NCBI GenBank assembly: GCA_022508725.1
Contig: JAFLUR010000163.1
Span: 1-5,438 of the forward strand
Length of the DNA stretch: 5,438 bases
Origin: Oscillospiraceae bacterium
GTDB taxonomy: Bacteria; Bacillota; Clostridia; UBA1381
Direction: 5' to 3'
How positions within the stretch are numbered: the stretch's first letter is position 1; every line of letters starts with the position of its first letter. This document shows positions 1-4,976 of the stretch, piece after piece. A program made the translations under genes and the position numbers. The notes beneath the pieces were generated by a model. The model was not told where the DNA came from and searched no databases. It was given only the letters and a program-made list of their open reading frames with translations.

Positions 1-1227
1 AAGACGTATAAAATCTACCGGCTTATCTGTGTCGTTGTAAATATAGAAATCTCTGTCAAGAGGAAGTTTATAGAATGTGCGCGGCTGCGATATATAATAC
101 GGATTGTATTTTTTAAAGCTTATATCATCGTAATCGCCGCTGCCGTTATTGATCAAGCTGCGCACATTATCGTCAAGCTTATTCCATGCGATCGCACCTT
201 CGGCAATTTTTTCTCTTGTAACATTACCGTCTCTTATTTTACTTGTTACGATCTGATTGTCCATGATTGACGCTGCGGTCACGGCATCGTTTGCTATTTT
301 TGCGTTTGTTACCGCATCGGCATCTATTTTATCCGTTGTTACGGCATTATAAGCTATTTTGGCTTCCGTAACCGCGCCGTCCGCGATTTTTTCGCCCGTA
401 ACATTGCCGTTTGCTATCTTTTCCGTTGTTACCGCAACCCCCGCTATTTTTGATGTTGTTACGTTCCCGTCCGCAATATGAGCTGCTTTTACGGCTGCGT
501 TCGCTATTTTTCCCGATGAAACGGAACCGTTTGCAAGCTTGTTCCCCGTTACGGACAGATCTTCGATCTCTCCTATCATCGCCCATTCATATCCCGCGCC
601 GGTTTCGGCTGCGATGTACATTTTCATTCCTATCGCGGAAGGATTATCCACGGCGTCATACTCCGGTTTTTTATACCGAATGAAATACACGCAGTTCTTT
701 CCGAGATACGCGTTCGGCGGAAGCTCTTCGGCGTATGTGTACGAAAGCTTTTCCTTAAAAAGTGTATCAATATTTTTATTGGCATCACCCAATCCGAGCT
801 GCTGTGCCGTTATACGATGAGGATTGTTAAAATTTTGTATATGTCCGGTGAATATATCCGCAACGCTTTTTCCGTCCTTATCATATATATCGTTTATTCC
901 AAATCCGGCAATAACATTAAATATGATTTCCTTATTCGTCAGCGTGCTTGAATCATTGCTTATAACGCTTACTCTTACGCTTAATTCTCCCTCCGCGGCG
1001 TACATTGCACTGTTCATAATATATATAGCAATATTTTTGTTCGTCTCGCCCATATCTGTAATAACGTTCCCATCCGGGCGTTTGGCGTTTACCAAAACAC
1101 GGCATCCGGTAAGATCCAGATCGGTCTTAAGCACTATCCGGTATGCCTGTACATCTCCGATTACAAGCGGTTCTGCGGCATATTCGGAAAATCTTTTGTC
1201 ATTTACATTGATGTCTTTCAGCAGCAT
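1..1227 (-). CDS. Phage tail fibre/baseplate-like protein, BppU-type N-terminus plus decapeptide repeats (3' end cut by window)
   Basis: My reverse-strand translation is open from an ATG at 1227 down to base 1, giving 409 residues with no stop, so the C-terminus lies outside the window. The start is supported by a GGAGGT Shine-Dalgarno site (1240-1235) seven bases upstream. Residues 1 to about 125 resemble the N-terminal beta domain of phage baseplate upper proteins (BppU_N): short strands, 'RIVLKTDLDLTG' and 'NAKRPDGNVI'. Residues 135-149 carry NPHRITAQQLGLGDA, matching the NPH.VT..Q.GL motif common in phage tail fibres. Residues 230-349 are twelve 10-residue KIA..AVT repeats, ending in a degenerate KLDDNVRSLI unit. 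From about residue 350 a new region rich in Tyr, Phe and Asp begins, perhaps a receptor-binding tip. No signal peptide or membrane segment is seen. The gene has its own leader and no phage gene upstream, which is odd for a tail gene. A surface fibre, tailocin part or domesticated prophage gene are alternatives. The family call is by pattern only. Confidence 0.8.
   Translation of the reverse strand, partial: MLLKDINVNDKRFSEYAAEPLVIGDVQAYRIVLKTDLDLTGCRVLVNAKRPDGNVITDMGETNKNIAIYIMNSAMYAAEGELSVRVSVISNDSSTLTNKEIIFNVIAGFGINDIYDKDGKSVADIFTGHIQNFNNPHRITAQQLGLGDANKNIDTLFKEKLSYTYAEELPPNAYLGKNCVYFIRYKKPEYDAVDNPSAIGMKMYIAAETGAGYEWAMIGEIEDLSVTGNKLANGSVSSGKIANAAVKAAHIADGNVTTSKIAGVAVTTEKIANGNVTGEKIADGAVTEAKIAYNAVTTDKIDADAVTNAKIANDAVTAASIMDNQIVTSKIRDGNVTREKIAEGAIAWNKLDDNVRSLINNGSGDYDDISFKKYNPYYISQPRTFYKLPLDRDFYIYNDTDKPVDFIRL
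181..540 (-). repeat. Twelve 30-bp coding repeats (10-residue KIA..AVT units) in the tail-like gene
   Basis: Residues 230-349 divide without gaps into twelve 10-residue units: KLANGSVSSG, KIANAAVKAA, HIADGNVTTS, KIAGVAVTTE, KIANGNVTGE, KIADGAVTEA, KIAYNAVTTD, KIDADAVTNA, KIANDAVTAA, SIMDNQIVTS, KIRDGNVTRE and KIAEGAIAWN. Each is exactly 30 bp with no insertions or deletions. A weaker 13th unit, KLDDNVRSLI, follows at 151-180. Third codon positions vary freely (AAA/AAG, ATA/ATC/ATT, GTA/GTT/GTG), so the array is old and kept at the protein level. Units 3-6 and 11-12 alternate GNVT with a hydrophobic or GAVT-type unit, suggesting a 20-residue super-period. Repeats of this kind are common in phage tail fibre shafts, where they are thought to form trimeric beta-rich rods; that structure is inferred here. 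Confidence 0.9.
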
Positions 1228-1311
1228 ATAAATTACCTCCGTTTTATATTATAAAAAACCGATAAAAAATTTTGCTCAAAAAATGTTTATCACATCGGCA
1301 ATTCCCGCGTA

Positions 1312-1349
1312 TACGGATTTTTACACTTTAAACGAACTTCAAATCCGTA
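1312..1349. repeat. 9-bp perfect inverted repeat in the tail-like gene leader
   Basis: TACGGATTT (1312-1320) and AAATCCGTA (1341-1349) are perfect reverse complements separated by 20 bases. A second small hairpin, CCGGA-TGATTT-TCCGG, follows at 1352-1367. There is no T-run directly after either strand's stem, so a plain terminator is unlikely. If transcription of the tail-like gene starts near the minus-strand TATAAT at 1404-1399, both hairpins would lie in its mRNA leader. Function unknown; it could also be a protein binding site. Confidence 0.45.
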
Positions 1350-1520
1350 AACCGGATGATTTTCCGGCGGGATAATAATTTATCGACTGTCTGATTGTAT
1401 TATACTTTATTCTTTCCATTCAAGCTCTTTTAATGCCGGACCGGATTTTTTTACTTCTTCCACAATTACAATATCTTTTACGGTATAAGAAATCTTAAAT
1501 AAGGTTAAGTTAAAAGTATG

Positions 1521-1551
1521 GGTGCGGCATTTCGAAATTCACAGCCGCACC
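1521..1551. repeat. 8-bp inverted repeat overlapping the presumed spoIVB promoter
   Basis: GGTGCGGC (1521-1528) and GCCGCACC (1544-1551) are perfect reverse complements around a 15-base loop. The loop itself begins with a 10-base palindrome, ATTTCGAAAT (1529-1538). The structure ends where the putative -10 box begins and covers the putative -35, so it could be an operator. On the minus strand it is followed by ACTTTTAAC, a weak T-tract, so a leaky terminator is the alternative. Confidence 0.5.
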
Positions 1552-1557
1552 GTAATA
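1527..1557 (+). promoter_or_regulatory. Candidate forespore (sigma-G type) promoter of spoIVB
   Basis: GCATT (1527-1531) and CGTAATA (1551-1557) are separated by 19 bases. From memory the Bacillus sigma-G consensus is about GYATR, 18 bases, CAHNMTA, so this site matches 4 of 5 and 6 of 7 positions with one extra spacer base. SpoIVB is made in the forespore under sigma-G in B. subtilis, which makes the match meaningful. No convincing sigma-A promoter lies nearby. Transcription would begin around 1563-1566, just ahead of the AGAAGGG ribosome site at 1571-1577. Confidence 0.4.
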
Positions 1558-1585
1558 TTAAGAAAAATTAAGAAGGGTGTTGGAC

Positions 1586-2809
1586 GTGCAAATAAAAAAC
1601 AAATTAACAAAATTAATTATAACCTTATCCGTATTGTGTCCGATAACAGCGGTTTCATACGTTTATAAGAGCATACCTGAAAAAATAACGATATCACAGC
1701 AAACCGCCGCCTCCGATACCGATATTCTGTCATATATGCCGCTTATTACAACGGCATCCGAAAATATATATGATAAAACAGGCGACAGGAATTATACACT
1801 TTCGCTCAAATTGTTCAATAAAATACCGTTTAAGAATGTTGACGTAGAGGTCATGCCCAAAGTATATGTTATACCGTCGGGCGAACCGATAGGCGTTAAA
1901 ATGTATACCGACGGAATTTTAATTGTGGGTATATCCTATGTCACCGACTCGGAGGGAAGGAATATATATCCGGCAAGGGACGCAGGCATACATGAGGGTG
2001 ATATTATAAAAAAGATAAACGGCGCCGAAATACATTCCATAGAAGATATGTCCTCGCTTATAAACGATTCCGGAGGTAACGTCACAGCCACAATAGAGCG
2101 CGGACGCACCGTTCATGATGTCGATATCGCCGCCTGCCGTTCATCGGATGACGGCAATTACCGGTTGGGTATATGGGTGCGTGACACAGCCGCCGGTGTG
2201 GGAACAATGACGTTTTACGATCCGGACACAAAGAGCTTTGCCTCGCTCGGTCATGCCATAACCGATACCGATACCGGCGATATTCTCAAGCTGGGCAGAG
2301 GAGAGGTTATTTCATGCCGCATATTGGCGGTAAATAAAGGGTCAAAAGGTGAACCGGGTGAACTTATAGGAACATTTACCGATAATACGATAGGAAAAAT
2401 TTTTGTAAACGGCGGACTGGGCGTATACGGCAGACTGGAAAATTATCCGTTTACGCCTAAACCGGATGCCGTTGCGGTAGCCACAAGGTTTGAGATACAA
2501 AACGGAAACGCATATATACTTGCGGATGTTGACGGCAAAGGCATAGAACGGTATGACGTGGAAATACTTCGCTGCGCAAAGGATAATTCGCAAAACAACA
2601 AAGGAATCGTATTTAAGGTTACCGATGAAAAACTGCTCGAAAAAACGGGAGGGATAGTGCAGGGCATGAGCGGATGCCCTATAATGCAGAACGATATGCT
2701 TATAGGCGCGGTTACTCATGTGTTTGTAAACGATCCGACAAAGGGCTACGGCATATTTGCCGAAAATATGATAGATACAATAAGGATAATGGAAAATGAT
2801 GCGGCATAA
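1586..2809 (+). CDS. spoIVB: SpoIVB-type stage IV sporulation serine peptidase (family S55)
   Basis: A forespore-secreted serine protease that in B. subtilis cleaves SpoIVFA in the space between the forespore membranes, releasing pro-sigma-K processing in the mother cell. The 407-residue product is close to the B. subtilis length (about 426). Residues 7-27 form one hydrophobic segment that anchors or exports the protein. A PDZ domain covers about 95-180, followed by the S55 protease domain with 'GLGIWVRDTAAG.GT.TFYDP'-like sequence. The catalytic residues are His223 (SLGHAITD), Asp347 (FKVTD) and Ser362 (GGIVQGMSG). The Asp-Ser distance of 15 is the same as I recall for B. subtilis D363/S378. 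The residue two after the Ser is Cys (GMSGCP) rather than the usual Ser. The frame is also open from GTG 1577 and TTG 1580, but GTG 1586 sits 8 bases after AGAAGGG (1571-1577) and is the best-spaced start. The gene is monocistronic here; neither recN nor spo0A adjoins it. Confidence 0.95.
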   Translation: MQIKNKLTKLIITLSVLCPITAVSYVYKSIPEKITISQQTAASDTDILSYMPLITTASENIYDKTGDRNYTLSLKLFNKIPFKNVDVEVMPKVYVIPSGEPIGVKMYTDGILIVGISYVTDSEGRNIYPARDAGIHEGDIIKKINGAEIHSIEDMSSLINDSGGNVTATIERGRTVHDVDIAACRSSDDGNYRLGIWVRDTAAGVGTMTFYDPDTKSFASLGHAITDTDTGDILKLGRGEVISCRILAVNKGSKGEPGELIGTFTDNTIGKIFVNGGLGVYGRLENYPFTPKPDAVAVATRFEIQNGNAYILADVDGKGIERYDVEILRCAKDNSQNNKGIVFKVTDEKLLEKTGGIVQGMSGCPIMQNDMLIGAVTHVFVNDPTKGYGIFAENMIDTIRIMENDAA

Positions 2810-2829
2810 AAAGATGCTGCCAAGTTAGG

Positions 2830-2968
2830 GAAACACCGGTTCTTCAGCGCAAAGCCCTCAAGCGTTCACACCGGTTTTTCGCCTTGACGGCAACAGGCGA
2901 CCGGTAAAACGATACGACCGGCCCGCCTGTGCCGGATTATTTTTTGATATTGATTTATCCGGTGTTTC
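2830..2968. repeat. Palindromic intergenic element with 10-bp terminal inverted repeats
   Basis: GAAACACCGG (2830-2839) and CCGGTGTTTC (2959-2968) are perfect inverted repeats bounding a 139-base stretch directly after spoIVB. Inside are two hairpins: 2830-2840 with 2870-2880 (11 positions, one mismatch), and 2888-2899 with 2924-2934. The ACCGGT hexamer recurs at 2835, 2870 and 2900. The right-hand part (about 2924-2972) is repeated in inverted orientation at 4906-4951, so this is a dispersed element rather than a chance fold. No coding capacity is seen. It could be a REP- or MITE-like unit that has been taken over as a terminator. Confidence 0.7.
2888..2945 (+). terminator. Rho-independent terminator after spoIVB
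   Basis: CGGC + ACAGGCG (2888-2899, one bulged A) pairs with CGCCTGTGCCG (2924-2934) to make an 11-bp GC-rich stem. The loop is partly closed by ACCGGT (2900) and ACCGGC (2916). It is followed by GATTATTTTTT, with six T at 2940-2945. A first hairpin upstream (2830-2840/2870-2880), with TTTTT at 2875-2879 partly inside its stem, may act as an additional terminator. The spoIVB stop codon is about 80 bases upstream. Confidence 0.7.
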
Positions 2969-2975
2969 TTTAATT

Positions 2976-3131
2976 ATGTGACGGCAAAATAAAGGTTTTC
3001 TTGTTAAGATTTCCGCTTACTGCGCCGTTTACGGGCTTTTGCCTCTGTTTTTCGTAAAACTCAAATTCCCCGGCAGGATATTAAAGTTATTGAAATTCTT
3101 TAAATGCAGCCGCAGAAATTTTCGGTTGCTA
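2976..3131. other. Intergenic stretch upstream of the hpt promoter
   Basis: No gene is supported here. The only structure seen is a weak imperfect inverted repeat, GTTTACG (3027-3033) against CGTAAAAC (3053-3060, one bulge), containing a small GGC-TTTT-GCC hairpin (3034-3043). It might be a weak extra terminator or nothing. Confidence 0.5.
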
Positions 3132-3161
3132 TTGACATTTATCAAAAATGCATGATATAAT
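3132..3161 (+). promoter_or_regulatory. Sigma-A promoter of the Hpt/HD-GYP operon
   Basis: TTGACA (3132-3137) and TATAAT (3156-3161) both match the consensus exactly, with an 18-base spacer. A second TATAAT lies at 3167-3172, without its own matching -35. Transcription should start around 3168, giving a leader of about 30 bases ahead of AAGGAG (3185-3190) and the ATG at 3199. Such a perfect box pair suggests vegetative, fairly strong expression, unlike the spore-type signal in front of spoIVB. Confidence 0.85.
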
Positions 3162-3198
3162 AACAATATAATACATAGAATCATAAGGAGTTTTTATT

Positions 3199-3552
3199 AT
3201 GGATTTTAATGAATTGTGTGAAAAATTACACCTTGATCATGCCGGAATGCTTCGCCGTTTTTCGGGGCAGGAAGCAATTCTTATCAAATTTTTCAAAAAA
3301 TTTCCCGACGATCCGACATTCCTCAACCTTAAGGATGCCGTTGAAAAAAACGATACCGTGTCGGTCGAACACACCGCCCATACATTAAAAGGAATATGCG
3401 CCAATCTCGGAATAACGTCTGTTTCCGATCCCGCCTCGAATCTTGTCAACGCAGTGCGGGCGGGCGAGTATGATAAAATCGGTCCTTTGTTTGCGGAAAT
3501 ATCAAAAGCATATACCGATATCTGCGGATTTATAAACCGGTTGAATCAGTAG
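3199..3552 (+). CDS. Free-standing Hpt (histidine phosphotransfer) domain protein
   Basis: A 117-residue cytoplasmic protein consisting of one Hpt domain, an alpha-helical bundle that passes phosphoryl groups between receiver domains in a phosphorelay. The phosphoacceptor is His61 in AHTLKG, followed by a small-residue turn and 'ICANLGITSVSDPASNLVNAVR', the usual layout of Hpt domains around H.LKG....G. Residues 20-60 and 84-115 supply the flanking helices. There is no kinase, receiver, signal peptide or membrane segment. The start is the ATG eight bases after AAGGAG. The gene is the first of a two-gene operon: its TAG stop (3550-3552) runs into the G-rich ribosome site of the next gene, 15 bases before that gene's start, so translation is probably coupled. 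The likely partner is the REC domain encoded next door; the donor kinase is elsewhere. His58 in the same helix is less likely to be the acceptor, since it lacks the LKG context. Confidence 0.9.
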   Translation: MDFNELCEKLHLDHAGMLRRFSGQEAILIKFFKKFPDDPTFLNLKDAVEKNDTVSVEHTAHTLKGICANLGITSVSDPASNLVNAVRAGEYDKIGPLFAEISKAYTDICGFINRLNQ

Positions 3553-3567
3553 GGGGGTGAAGTAACT

Positions 3568-4677
3568 GTGAACGATAATATCAATTACATAAAAAATACT
3601 ATTCTTATAGTGGACGATGTTGAATTAAACCGCGTAATTCTCACTGAAGCCTTTAAGGATGATTATACGATACTGGAATCGGACAACGGAGAAACCGCTC
3701 TTAAGCTCATAGCCGAACACAAGGACAGCATAGCCGCTGTTCTGCTTGATATTTTGATGCCGGTCATGAACGGATTTGAGGTCCTTCAAAAATTGAATGA
3801 TATGGGACTGGTCGATAAAATACCGATATTCCTTATAACCGCGTATGACTCGGAAGAAAGTCTTATATCAGGCTATAACCTCGGCGCAATGGATATTATA
3901 TCCAAGCCCATCATACCTTATTTTGTAAAAAAACGTGTAAACAGCATAGTCGAGCTTTTCAGATCGAGAGAACAACTGCAGGATGAATGTTTCAGACAAC
4001 AGGACATGCTTCATGAACAGGCTCTGGAAATCCAAAGTCTTAACCACTCGATGATCGAAACGCTGGCTACCGCAATAGAATTTCACAGCTGCGAATCGGG
4101 TGAGCACGTTCGCCGCATACGCGATATAACAAACTATATGATGAATACTCTTTCTCATCTTCATCCGGATATATATAATTTCGACGATAATCAAATCGAG
4201 CTTGTATCTACGGCGGCGGTATTGCACGACGTCGGAAAGATAGCAATATCCGATGTAATTCTCAACAAACCCGGACGCCTTACCGATGAAGAGTTTGAAA
4301 TAATGAAAACACACACTCTCAGAGGCTGCGATCTTTTGCATAATATACCCAAGATCGAAGAAAGTCCGATATACGAATACGCTTATGACATATGCCGCCA
4401 TCATCATGAGCGTTGGGACGGACGAGGCTATCCCGACCGTCTGAAAGGGGACGAGATAAGCATATACGCGCAAATCGTATCGATCGCGGATGTATACGAG
4501 GCTCTTACAAGCAAGCGTGTATATAAGCCCGCCTTTACTCATGAAAAGGCGTTTGAAATGATATTAAACGGCGAATGCGGACAATTCAATCCCATTCTGC
4601 TTGAGGGATTCAAAGAAATAAGCGACAAGCTTAAAGTGATGGCGGAAAGCCATAAGGATATTATTCAGAATTGCTGA
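3568..4677 (+). CDS. Response regulator with REC and HD-GYP domains (cyclic-di-GMP phosphodiesterase)
   Basis: A 369-residue cytoplasmic response regulator. REC domain, residues 10-130: acidic pair Asp16/Asp17 (IVDD), phosphoacceptor Asp61 (LLDILMP), Thr91 (LIT) and Lys113 (SKP). A predicted coiled linker (about 130-160, rich in Gln and Glu) leads to an HD-GYP domain at 160-350. Metal and active-site residues are present: GEHVRRI (His180), VLHDVGK (His220/Asp221), MKTHT (His249), RHHHERWDGRGYP (His279, His280, Asp284, GYP 287-289) and IADVYEALTS (Asp308). The enzyme is thus probably active in splitting cyclic-di-GMP to pGpG or GMP, switched by REC phosphorylation. The GTG start at 3568 follows GGGGGGTGA (3552-3560), overlapping the stop of the hpt gene. 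No DNA-binding domain is present, so output is enzymatic. Some HD-GYP proteins use other cyclic dinucleotides; substrate is inferred from the family. Confidence 0.95.
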   Translation: MNDNINYIKNTILIVDDVELNRVILTEAFKDDYTILESDNGETALKLIAEHKDSIAAVLLDILMPVMNGFEVLQKLNDMGLVDKIPIFLITAYDSEESLISGYNLGAMDIISKPIIPYFVKKRVNSIVELFRSREQLQDECFRQQDMLHEQALEIQSLNHSMIETLATAIEFHSCESGEHVRRIRDITNYMMNTLSHLHPDIYNFDDNQIELVSTAAVLHDVGKIAISDVILNKPGRLTDEEFEIMKTHTLRGCDLLHNIPKIEESPIYEYAYDICRHHHERWDGRGYPDRLKGDEISIYAQIVSIADVYEALTSKRVYKPAFTHEKAFEMILNGECGQFNPILLEGFKEISDKLKVMAESHKDIIQNC

Positions 4678-4686
4678 TAAATGCCG

Positions 4687-4701
4687 GATTTCTCCGAAAT
4701 C
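4687..4701 (+). terminator. Weak hairpin after the HD-GYP gene
   Basis: GATTTC (4687-4692) and GAAATC (4696-4701) form a 6-bp stem with a 3-base loop ten bases after the stop codon. The nearest T-run (4713-4717) is too far away for a classical terminator. The larger palindrome downstream (4726-4889) is a better candidate for ending this transcript. Confidence 0.3.
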
Positions 4702-4725
4702 GCAAAGATACCTTTTTATTCCGTC

Positions 4726-4889
4726 AGAGCCTGTTTCTGCATCCTCCAATCATCATCTTTTTGGCATTTTTTCCGTCCGGAAAAGTCCGAAATTTTTGAA
4801 ATACACAAAGTATTCCCGCAAATTTCGGACTTTGCCGGCAGAAAAATCCAATCAAAAATCCGATGATTTCCGGATACCAAACAGGCTCT
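4726..4889. mobile_element. 164-bp MITE-like symmetric palindrome between convergent genes
   Basis: AGAGCCTGTTT (4726-4736) and AAACAGGCTCT (4879-4889) are perfect 11-bp terminal inverted repeats. A perfect 14-bp inner repeat, AAAGTCCGAAATTT (4782-4795) with its complement (4820-4833), and an AATAC/GTATT core (4800-4804, 4810-4814) share the same centre at about 4807. CCGG at 4777 and 4835 extends the inner stem past one mismatch. Between outer and inner arms the match continues imperfectly, for example AATCATC (4748-4754) against GATGATT (4862-4868). The whole piece can therefore fold into one long hairpin, as miniature inverted-repeat transposable elements do. The ends (GAGCCTGTT...) look like insertion-sequence termini, but I cannot assign a family. 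No clear target duplication is seen: TCA on the left and TTA on the right are only similar. It has no coding capacity and may serve as a two-way terminator. Confidence 0.65.
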
Positions 4890-4905
4890 TAAATAAGCGT
4901 TTCCC

Positions 4906-4951
4906 TAAAGGAAGCACTGAATAAATCAAATATCAAAAAATAATTCGGCAC
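4906..4951 (-). repeat. Second, inverted copy of the element found after spoIVB; 3' flank of the NusG-like gene
   Basis: Read on the minus strand, these bases run GTGCCG.ATTATTTTTTGATATT, then GATTTAT, then GTG.TTC and TTTA. They match plus-strand 2929-2972 with about four substitutions and two single-base gaps. Weaker similarity continues further (CGCCT, and a GGCG-A-run-CACCG block at 4955-4972). The repeat lies downstream of the minus-strand gene ending at 4977 in the same orientation as the first copy lies downstream of spoIVB. TTTCC-CTAAA-GGAA (4900-4914) forms a small hairpin at its outer end. It probably acts as, or contains, the transcription end of the NusG-like gene, aided by the eight-base T-run at 4966-4959 on the minus strand. 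Confidence 0.65.
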
Positions 4952-4976
4952 CGAGGCGAAAAAAAATCACCGACGG

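Larger units (their letters stand above)
1241..1576. other. Divergent intergenic region between the tail-like gene and spoIVB
   Basis: These 336 bases separate two divergently transcribed genes and hold no gene I can support. They contain a TATAAT box on the minus strand (1404-1399) that could be a -10 for the tail-like gene. No good -35 sits at the right spacing, and it would imply a leader of about 165 bases. A second minus-strand TATAAT (1253-1248) lies too close to the ribosome site to be convincing. Inverted repeats lie at 1312-1349, 1352-1367 and 1521-1551, and a possible spoIVB promoter at 1527-1557. A minus-strand open frame without a start codon (1539-1407) may be a gene remnant. Confidence 0.7.

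Noticed and set aside
181..540. Regular 30-bp periodicity suggesting a CRISPR array
   Set aside because: The units are contiguous, with no spacers, differ at many bases and are in frame inside a long coding sequence; they are protein repeats.
347..586. 79-codon minus-strand open frame
   Set aside because: It is a shifted reading of the repeat array of the tail-like gene, rich in Arg, Gly, Asn and Ser, with no domain or start signal.
824..1231. 135-codon plus-strand open frame
   Set aside because: It is antisense to the N-terminal part of the tail-like gene, has no ribosome site and no recognisable domain. The minus-strand frame has a strong ribosome site and family motifs.
1283..1375. 30-codon plus-strand open frame MFITSAIPAYTD... 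between the divergent genes
   Set aside because: No Shine-Dalgarno site precedes it, and it contains the inverted repeats that explain the sequence better. A frame this short is expected by chance.
1241..1575. Riboswitch or T-box leader ahead of the tail-like gene or spoIVB
   Set aside because: The region has only isolated short inverted repeats; no conserved riboswitch core or T-box sequence was recognised.
2342..2719. Minus-strand open frames within spoIVB
   Set aside because: They lie opposite the catalytic domain of SpoIVB, have no ribosome sites and resemble nothing known.
3868..4542. 224-codon minus-strand open frame
   Set aside because: It is antisense to the REC-HD-GYP gene, whose conserved motifs fix the plus frame; the antisense translation shows no family features.
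4681..4866. 61-codon plus-strand open frame after the HD-GYP gene
   Set aside because: Most of it runs through the MITE-like palindrome, it has no ribosome site, and its Phe/Ser/Lys-rich translation has no domain.
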